Source: Coliplasma sp045538555 (GTDB taxonomy: Bacteria; Bacillota; Clostridia; Oscillospirales; CAG-382). Taken from it: a DNA stretch of 18,796 nt. Below the pieces are notes generated by a model. The model was not told where the DNA came from. It did no database searches and was given only the letters and a program-made list of their open reading frames with translations. The stretch covers positions 1 to 18,796 of the forward strand of contig JAZSRP010000009.1 of the NCBI GenBank assembly GCA_045538555.1, in the 5' to 3' direction. Position 1 is the stretch's first letter, and every line of letters begins with the position of its first letter. The position numbers and the translations under genes are program-made. Positions 14,528 to 18,796 of the stretch are shown here, piece by piece.

Positions 14528-15775
14528 ATGAAACGATTTTTAGCGTTGCTGCTTGTTTTGGTCTTCGGTTTGACGCTTTTTACCGCTTGCAGTTCAACAA
14601 AAAGCACAAAAGATAATAACAATACAAAAAATTCGAATGAATCTTCATCCGATTCAAACGCCATTTCAAACGTCAGTACCGAAGATGCCGATACAACAAC
14701 AGATACCGGCAATAAATTAACGGGCGAAATAGAAAAAATTACAGATTTTTCAAATGGATTAGCCATTGTAAAAATCAAAGGCAATAACGAAAAGAATTAT
14801 TGTATCAACAAAAAAGGCAATATTGTTTTCGAAACAGAAGCGCTTCTTTTTGGAGAAAGAAACTATCCCGGAATGACAACACTGTTTCAGAGTGGTCTAA
14901 TAATGATCAGTGAATTTCAAATAGATAATGGCTTTAAGACCATTTATTATACAAACGGCGAATGCGCTAAAGCCGAAGACTTTGGTGTTAGTGCATTTTT
15001 TCCAGATGCGCTTAAGGATGGTTACATATTAACATTCACCGATGGCAAATCTGGAGCAAAAGATAAAATCGGCATTCTTGATTTGGCACTCAATTGGATA
15101 GTAGAGCCGTCCGAAGCGTTGGCAAAAACTTTGGACATAACTTATATTACCGTCACAGATGAATTGGCTCCGTATTATAAAGATTTTGTGCTTTATGGTT
15201 ATAATGGTAGTATTGATGTAAGAAACGGCAACATCTTGTCCGAAACATATCGAACTCACGGCAAAAAAATCGCCGCTACCTTTTCGGAAAACTGGTATCC
15301 CGGCGAAAAAGGATATTACGCAGGAAATCCTTATGAAAAACAGTTAATGTTGGATACCAGCAAGATAGGTTATGAACAACCTTATGGCTTTTGCACAGTA
15401 CAACTAGACGGAATTGATTTTATAGACGGCATTTCACCTTTGGCTTTCAGTAACAATAGCAGTTGGATACGTTTTTCACTAATAGATACAACAGGAAATC
15501 TATTGTTTGATGCAATTGATTTCGGCGAGAATATCGCTTATATTAAAGCAAGTGGCAACTATGTCATCGTCATCGGAGATCACAATAAATCCTCCCAATC
15601 AAGAACCGTAAAAACCTTTACATTATCCGGTGAACTTGTCGCCGAAGCACAGTTGCCGATTTCAGGAATCGAATTAGCAGAACCTCTATACTCTTTCGAA
15701 GACGAAGTGTTGATTGCAAAAGATGCGAACTATAACATACTTCTATATGGTGTAGATTTAAAGCCATTGTTTTAA
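14528..15775 (+). CDS. Secreted lipoprotein with degenerate WG-like repeats
   Basis: A 415-residue exported protein of unknown function. The N-terminus is a lipoprotein signal (MKRFLALLLVLVFGLTLFTAC, lipidation at Cys21), followed by a Ser/Thr/Asn/Asp-rich tether to about residue 65. The rest is beta-rich and resembles WG-repeat domains: segments such as ITDFSNGLAIVKIKG, then INKKGNIVFE, and later SLIDTTGNLLFDAI have the 'dGlA-V... dkkGn-v' rhythm, though the repeats are weak. I chose the ATG at 14528 because AAGGAG lies 8 nt upstream and the signal peptide begins there. The gene is more AT-rich than the window's core genes and lies between the two hairpin arrays. No terminator is evident before the L10-type promoter downstream. 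Acquired or lineage-specific origin is inferred. Confidence 0.85.
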   Translation: MKRFLALLLVLVFGLTLFTACSSTKSTKDNNNTKNSNESSSDSNAISNVSTEDADTTTDTGNKLTGEIEKITDFSNGLAIVKIKGNNEKNYCINKKGNIVFETEALLFGERNYPGMTTLFQSGLIMISEFQIDNGFKTIYYTNGECAKAEDFGVSAFFPDALKDGYILTFTDGKSGAKDKIGILDLALNWIVEPSEALAKTLDITYITVTDELAPYYKDFVLYGYNGSIDVRNGNILSETYRTHGKKIAATFSENWYPGEKGYYAGNPYEKQLMLDTSKIGYEQPYGFCTVQLDGIDFIDGISPLAFSNNSSWIRFSLIDTTGNLLFDAIDFGENIAYIKASGNYVIVIGDHNKSSQSRTVKTFTLSGELVAEAQLPISGIELAEPLYSFEDEVLIAKDANYNILLYGVDLKPLF

Positions 15776-15858
15776 TGTGTTTTCAACCCGCTACAAACCC
15801 TCTTTTTAACAAATTATTAAGTGCGTGCATTTTATTTTCATATTTTCCCTAAAAACTA

Positions 15859-15887
15859 TTGACAACGGTGTTTTGGTGTGGTATTAT
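15859..15887 (+). promoter_or_regulatory. Strong sigma-A promoter of the orphan L10 leader
   Basis: TTGACA (15859-15864), a 17-nt spacer and TATTAT (15882-15887). This strength suits a ribosomal-protein operon. The transcript would run through the L10-type leader into hairpin array copy 2. Confidence 0.87.
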
Positions 15888-15892
15888 AACAA

Positions 15893-16014
15893 GGTTGAAT
15901 TTCCAAAGACAGTAGGTATGAAAATGTAAAGGCTGTAAGCCGCCTGCCGAGGAGAGCGAAAAATATAGTTTACTATCACTATGCTTTTCTTACGCTCCGA
16001 AGCAGTCTGCTTTG
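15893..16014 (+). promoter_or_regulatory. Ribosomal protein L10 (rplJ) leader, orphan
   Basis: The leader that L10(L12)4 binds to control rplJ-rplL in Bacillota is recognisable. It has CCAAAGACAGTAGG (15903-15916), an internal hairpin GGC/GCC, and CCTGCCGAGG (15943-15952), the two conserved strands in the usual order and spacing. Downstream GAGCG (15954-15958) can pair with CGCTC (15993-15997), and a small AAGCA/TGCTT hairpin follows at 16000-16012. Normally rplJ follows; here the sequence passes directly into the GCGAGAC stem of array copy 2 and no rplJ or rplL exists in the window. It is therefore a duplicated or displaced regulatory leader. Recognition is from memory of the family, not from a covariance search. 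Confidence 0.75.
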
Positions 16015-16309
16015 CGAGACTTCCCACAAGGAAGTCTCGCAGTTTTATTCGCCTTGCGGCGAGTTGTATTGCTTCGCAGTGATAGGATGCTTGCGCATCG
16101 TGATATTGTCCTACGGACAGTTAAAAGGCGAATAAAATATCACTACGACCGGAGGGAGTAATATCACTTTCACAAAGTGAAAATATCACTCTGTGCGTCA
16201 GCACAGAATATCACTTGTTTTGTTGCTTTGTTGTAGAGGGGGTTGGGTATCACCCAAAGCAGCATTTGTACTTACAAATGCGATGCCGGTTCTATCGGAT
16301 AAGCATAAG

Positions 16310-16340
16310 AAAAACCACGATGAATTTCATCGTGGTTTTA
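16310..16340. terminator. Terminator-like hairpin, probably ending the transporter gene and array copy 2
   Basis: AAAACCACGATGA (16311-16323) pairs with TCATCGTGGTTTT (16327-16339), loop ATT. A- and T-runs at the base make it usable on both strands. It lies about 35 nt past the minus-strand transporter stop and at the end of the plus-strand array. Confidence 0.8.
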
Positions 16341-16343
16341 TCA

Positions 16344-16377
16344 TCCTTATGAGAAGGAACCTTTCAGGTCGTTTTTT
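16344..16377 (-). repeat. Right outer inverted repeat
   Basis: Read on the minus strand: AAAAAACGACCT, nine non-matching bases, CTTCTCATAAGGA, as at 13391-13424. The first two bases of this strand's reading overlap the TAA of the transporter gene, so the element end and the gene end coincide. Confidence 0.75.
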
Positions 16378-17479
16378 ATATCAATGCAAGTTCAAAGCAG
16401 GTCAGGGCTATCAAAAATCCAAAGTTCAGAGCAGAAAATTTTGCAACATAGCCCAGCGCTCTGCCCGGCTGGTCTTTGCAATACTCGCGAAACGTGATAA
16501 GACTGGCAAGGGAGGAAATCAACGTTCCTACTCCACCGATGTTTACGCCGATAAGCAATGCAGTATAATCCGTGGTAAAGTTTGACAGCAAAACAGCAGA
16601 GGGAACGTTGCTGATAAACTGACAGGAAATGACAGAAAACAAAAGCGTGTTTTTTTCAAGCAATGACGACAGCAGCAATCGAACAGGCTCTATACGTGCC
16701 ATATTTCCCGCAAACACAAAAAAGAACACAAACGTGAGAAGCAGAGGATAATCCACGTCCCGCAGAGCTTTTTTATCCACAAAAAACAGTACTGCAGGAA
16801 TCAATATCAAACCGACTATATAGGGTATGCCCTTGAATACAATCAAAATTGAAATGGCAAACAGCAGCAGCAAAACCGTTGTTTTTCCTTTTGGCACTGA
16901 AATCTCCTGTTCATCTTGGACAATGGGATCGGGTCTGACAAACAGACAGCAAACGGTGATGAGGGTAACAGAAAGTGCAAAGGGCAGTGCCATAATACGC
17001 AAAAACTGAAGATCAGGAATGGAAAACCTTGAATACAAATACAGGTTTTGGGGATTTCCAAACGGAGTCAGCATTCCGCCAAGGTTTGCGGAAATATTTT
17101 GCATTATAAAAGCAAACGCCATGTACTTTTCTTTTTTTGTGGTTTTCAGCACCAAATATCCGAGAGGCAAAAACGTCAGCAACGCCATATCGTTTGCAAT
17201 AAGCATCGAACCGATAAACGTGATATATACCAGCGCAAGTATTGCGGAACGAATATTGCGGAATCGTGACACAAGCTTTCCCGCCAGCATATAAAAGAAG
17301 CTGATGTTGCGCAAGGCACACACCACTGCCAGCACGCAAAAGAGACACACAAGAGTTTTGAAATCAAAATAACCTATATACTCTGCGTCAACGGGCACAA
17401 AAAACACGGTGACAAGTGCAGCAAAAAACGCAATTACCATTACAGTATTCTTTTTTACAAACCCAAGCACTGTCTGCAT
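16376..17479 (-). CDS. ArsB/NhaD-superfamily anion or Na+/H+ transporter (SLC13-like)
   Basis: A 367-residue inner-membrane carrier with about ten hydrophobic helices, belonging to the ion-transporter superfamily that contains ArsB, NhaD, CitMHS and SLC13 proteins. Diagnostic stretches are IANDMALLTFLPL (94-106) and NLGGMLTPFGNPQNLYLY (132-149) in the first half, and the matching CQFISNVPSAVLLSNFT in the second, forming the two inverted hairpin loops of the transport site. It is shorter than ArsB (about 430). The substrate, whether arsenite, a dicarboxylate or sodium, cannot be decided. No ars genes are nearby. The ATG at 17477-17479 follows the consensus-like promoter at 17518-17546; the ribosome binding site AAGGA is somewhat far from the start. 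The stop codon overlaps the right inverted repeat of the accessory segment. Confidence 0.87.
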   Translation of the reverse strand: MQTVLGFVKKNTVMVIAFFAALVTVFFVPVDAEYIGYFDFKTLVCLFCVLAVVCALRNISFFYMLAGKLVSRFRNIRSAILALVYITFIGSMLIANDMALLTFLPLGYLVLKTTKKEKYMAFAFIMQNISANLGGMLTPFGNPQNLYLYSRFSIPDLQFLRIMALPFALSVTLITVCCLFVRPDPIVQDEQEISVPKGKTTVLLLLFAISILIVFKGIPYIVGLILIPAVLFFVDKKALRDVDYPLLLTFVFFFVFAGNMARIEPVRLLLSSLLEKNTLLFSVISCQFISNVPSAVLLSNFTTDYTALLIGVNIGGVGTLISSLASLITFREYCKDQPGRALGYVAKFSALNFGFLIALTCFELALI

Positions 17480-17517
17480 TCTTTCCGATTTCCTTCCCGT
17501 TTGTTTTACCGTATGGG

Positions 17518-17546
17518 ATTATATCACCGGGGACATTTTGTGACAA
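17518..17546 (-). promoter_or_regulatory. Sigma-A promoter of the transporter gene
   Basis: On the minus strand there is TTGTCA (17541-17546), a 17-nt spacer and a perfect TATAAT (17518-17523), about 38 nt before the start codon. Confidence 0.82.
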
Positions 17547-17691
17547 TCGGGATATTTTACAAAATAAATAAACCGCAATGATATTTTTGATGTTATTTTG
17601 ATGAACAAAAAAAGAACCGCAATTATTCCTAAAGACAAAAAATATACGTCAGCAATAATATCACATACAATGCAAACTACAAAAGAAGTTT

Positions 17692-17714
17692 TTGGTCTAC
17701 GCATGAAAGACCAA
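17692..17714 (-). terminator. Hairpin after the Nudix gene, weak terminator
   Basis: TTGGTCT/AGACCAA (17692-17698 with 17708-17714) forms a 7-bp stem about 30 nt past the Nudix stop. A T-rich run is present but not perfectly placed on the minus strand, so termination is uncertain. Apart from this and the transporter promoter, 17480-17745 holds nothing convincing. Confidence 0.4.
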
Positions 17715-17745
17715 CATTTTTGATTTTCTATGTTTAAAATTTTAA

Positions 17746-18291
17746 TCAAAATTCCTTTTCAAAATTTCCCAAAATTATTTTTGCTTTTTCCAAAATCGGC
17801 ATTTCTCTTTTTGCCACAAGTCTGCCAAGCTTTCCGGAAGAGCTCCTCTTGTATTCAAGCACTGCCTCATCATACGTCAATTTTAACGTAGACAGATGAA
17901 AATTATTTATTTCTTGATCTGTCAAATTCTTTTTCCCAAAAGAAACCGCCAGGCACAAAAAATAATTATTTATATTATGACGGTGGATCAGGTTGTAATA
18001 ATCCTCCACCACGCCAATCTTGCACAAAACCTCAACATCAGCCCCCAGCTCTTCTTTTATCTCCCTCTTTATGGCAGTGTGCAGATCCTCACCTTTCTCT
18101 ACACCGCCGCCCGCAGTTTCTATCAAAGAGGCTTTTCCAAAATCATCGTCACGTATTGCACGCACAAAATAAAAATTCTTGTCACGGTCAACCACGATAG
18201 CGCGAGCGATTTGCCGATGGTGGTCTGTATACTCAAAAGGCCATTCATCGTCTTGCAAATGCAAATATAGCTCCTGTTGGTTTTCTTTCAT
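17746..18291 (-). CDS. Nudix hydrolase
   Basis: A 181-residue pyrophosphohydrolase that cleaves a nucleoside diphosphate linked to some other group in the cytoplasm, needing Mg2+. The complete Nudix box G-x5-E-x7-REIKEELGA spans residues 62-84, with Glu68, Glu77, Glu80 and Glu81 in place. N-terminal beta strands (ARAIVVDRDKNFYFVRAIRDDD) and a C-terminal helix complete the usual fold and length. The ATG at 18289-18291 has GAGGTG upstream. It is a single-gene unit from the promoter at 18327-18355. The exact substrate (ADP-ribose, a dNTP or another) cannot be read from the motif. Confidence 0.94.
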   Translation of the reverse strand: MKENQQELYLHLQDDEWPFEYTDHHRQIARAIVVDRDKNFYFVRAIRDDDFGKASLIETAGGGVEKGEDLHTAIKREIKEELGADVEVLCKIGVVEDYYNLIHRHNINNYFLCLAVSFGKKNLTDQEINNFHLSTLKLTYDEAVLEYKRSSSGKLGRLVAKREMPILEKAKIILGNFEKEF

Positions 18292-18326
18292 ACGTCTGCA
18301 CCTCTGTTTTTTCTTATTTATCTATT

Positions 18327-18355
18327 TATCTACATTCGATATAATTGTGTGTAAA
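18327..18355 (-). promoter_or_regulatory. Probable promoter of the Nudix gene
   Basis: On the minus strand there is TTTACA (18350-18355), a 17-nt spacer and TAGATA (18327-18332). The -10 box is imperfect, so the call is moderate. A TATAAT also exists here on the plus strand (18340-18345) but has a poor -35. Confidence 0.55.
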
Positions 18356-18360
18356 ATCAC

Positions 18361-18600
18361 AACCTCACCCAAGTGATGCAGAGTGGATACTGCTATGAGG
18401 TCAAGTGTGCCACCTGCGCCCGCAGGCACATCACTTGCCCGCAGGCGCGCTTAACTTGCCGTAAAGTACACTTGCCTTGTCTTTCGTCAAGGTCTTTTTT
18501 TCTGCAAAAGAGTAACCAAACGGAGCAGAGTTGAGGTAAAAGTAACCAAAAGTAGTGTAACCGCTCTGTTCGATAACTTGAATTTATCGAACCAAAAGGA
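18361..18600. other. Structured intergenic stretch, possible small RNA
   Basis: There is no gene in this stretch. CAAGTGATG (18370-18378) pairs perfectly with CATCACTTG (18429-18437), enclosing CCTGC/GCAGG (18413-18426). CACTTGCC or AACTTGCC recurs three times between 18432 and 18476. Further on, AGTAACCAAA occurs twice 30 bp apart (18511 and 18541), and TTCGATAA/TTATCGAA (18569-18591) forms an 8-bp stem. A plus-strand TATAAT (18340-18345) and a terminator-like hairpin at 18475-18501 could frame an RNA of about 150 nt. I cannot assign a family. Confidence 0.4.
18475..18501 (+). terminator. Terminator-like hairpin in the structured intergenic stretch
   Basis: CCTTG (18475-18479) pairs with CAAGG (18488-18492), followed by TCTTTTTTT. 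The stem is short, but the T-run is good and oriented on the plus strand, where no protein gene ends. This supports an RNA transcribed from the left. Confidence 0.5.
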
Positions 18601-18618
18601 AAAAAAGTATTTTCCCCT

Positions 18619-18796
18619 TTATAAATTGAATTTTTCCTGAATCATTTTGGCAACTACATCAGGCGGAAGCTTTGAATTGTCGATTTTTATATAGTTATCA
18701 AACGGAATTTCACCATCAAAGCTTTCAAGGCGATATTGGGTATCATCGTTGATAAGTCTTTGGTTCGATACTTCAATGTCTCTTTTCGATGCTTTG
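18619..18796 (-). CDS. C-terminal end of an unidentified protein, cut by the window edge
   Basis: The last 58 complete codons of a minus-strand gene are visible, ending at the TAA at 18619-18621. The peptide contains DIEVSNQRLINDDTQYRLE, then IPFDNYIKIDN and a helix-like end SKLPPDVVAKMIQEKFNL. The phrase 'NQRLINDDTQYRLE' and the closing 'P-D-V-V-A-x-x-I' helix resemble the C-terminal ends of small P-loop nucleotide or shikimate-type kinases, but the ATP-binding part lies outside the window, so the function is left open. Codon use is ordinary, and the frame is open to the edge. Confidence 0.65.
   Translation of the reverse strand, partial: KASKRDIEVSNQRLINDDTQYRLESFDGEIPFDNYIKIDNSKLPPDVVAKMIQEKFNL

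Larger units (their letters stand above)
13391..16377. mobile_element. Putative composite accessory segment bounded by inverted repeats
   Basis: The segment lies between nadE and a transporter gene and its two ends carry matching inverted repeats (13391-13424 and 16344-16377). Inside are two direct copies of a hairpin array, a deleted mgtC/sapB pseudogene, a lipoprotein gene and an orphan L10 leader. No transposase, integrase or target-site duplication is visible, so it may be a non-autonomous element, or an island assembled by recombination between the repeats. Gene content and lower GC between the copies differ from the flanks. The boundary is inferred from the repeats only. Confidence 0.35.
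16005..16377 (+). repeat. Structured hairpin-array repeat, copy 2
   Basis: Second direct copy of the array at 13391-13767. Stems: GCGAGACTTC/GAAGTCTCGC (16014-16040), TCGCC/GGCGA (16049-16062), GATGC/GCATC (16086-16099), TGTCC/GGACA (16107-16119), TTTCAC/GTGAAA, CTGTGC/GCACAG (16191-16206) and the terminal stem at 16311-16339. The long-range pair TTTTATTCGCC (16043-16053) with GGCGAATAAAA (16127-16137) is perfect over 11 bp and encloses the middle hairpins. Compared with copy 1, three stems carry paired substitutions and one has a changed length while staying paired. It would be transcribed from the L10-type promoter, towards the 3' end of the convergent transporter gene. Confidence 0.85.

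Noticed and set aside
13391..16377. Insertion sequence with transposase
   Set aside because: None of the frames in this segment resembles a transposase, recombinase or reverse transcriptase; only the repeat ends suggest mobility.
16193..16585. Open plus-strand frame of 130 codons across array copy 2 and the transporter gene
   Set aside because: It lies over the non-coding hairpins and then antisense to a clear membrane protein gene. It has no ribosome binding site.
17519..17749. Minus-strand frame of 76 codons with one hydrophobic stretch after the Nudix gene
   Set aside because: It would need a TTG start with a poorly spaced ribosome binding site, its end covers the transporter promoter, and a hairpin interrupts it. 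It is probably chance in AT-rich sequence.

Overview
The window looks like a chromosomal segment of a Gram-positive, low-to-moderate GC anaerobe of the Clostridia (Bacillota), probably near the Oscillospiraceae/Ruminococcaceae. Supporting signs are strong GAGG-type ribosome binding sites, sigma-A promoters with 17-nt spacers, a DUF421/DUF4363 pair, a C_GCAxxG_C_C redox protein, a short ammonia-type NAD synthase and a Firmicutes-type L10 leader. The genus is inference only; there is no 16S gene here.

Layout. 2-850 is the end of tsf (EF-Ts) with its terminator. 6251-896 (minus strand) is a tight six-gene operon from one promoter: a membrane GT2 glycosyltransferase, a TIM-barrel sugar isomerase, an unknown 110-aa protein, a Gfo/Idh/MocA oxidoreductase, a second TIM-barrel isomerase and glycerate kinase. 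It reads as a carbohydrate-processing pathway ending at phosphoglycerate. Divergent from it is murQ (6397-7230), with a perfect 14-bp palindrome at its predicted transcription start. 10041-7274 (minus) holds DUF421, DUF4363, rpe and a VanY-type peptidase. 10131-10580 (plus) is a C_GCAxxG_C_C protein. 12491-10682 (minus) is an ABC-2 exporter (ATPase and permease), divergent from nadE (12640-13383).

The accessory part is 13391-16377. Two direct copies of a roughly 370-bp array of short hairpins flank a decayed mgtC/sapB gene with an internal deletion, an AT-rich lipoprotein gene and an orphan ribosomal-protein L10 leader. The leader keeps a strong promoter but has no rplJ; it runs straight into the second hairpin array. 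Several stems differ between the copies by paired substitutions that keep base pairing. The two outer ends share a 34-bp imperfect inverted repeat (25 identical positions in two blocks with the same 9-nt gap). No transposase is visible. This is the best candidate for an undescribed system in the window.

17479-16376 (minus) is an ArsB/NhaD-type transporter, and 18291-17746 (minus) a Nudix hydrolase. 18361-18600 is a second, different structured intergenic stretch. 18619-18796 (minus) is the C-terminal end of an unidentified protein running off the window.
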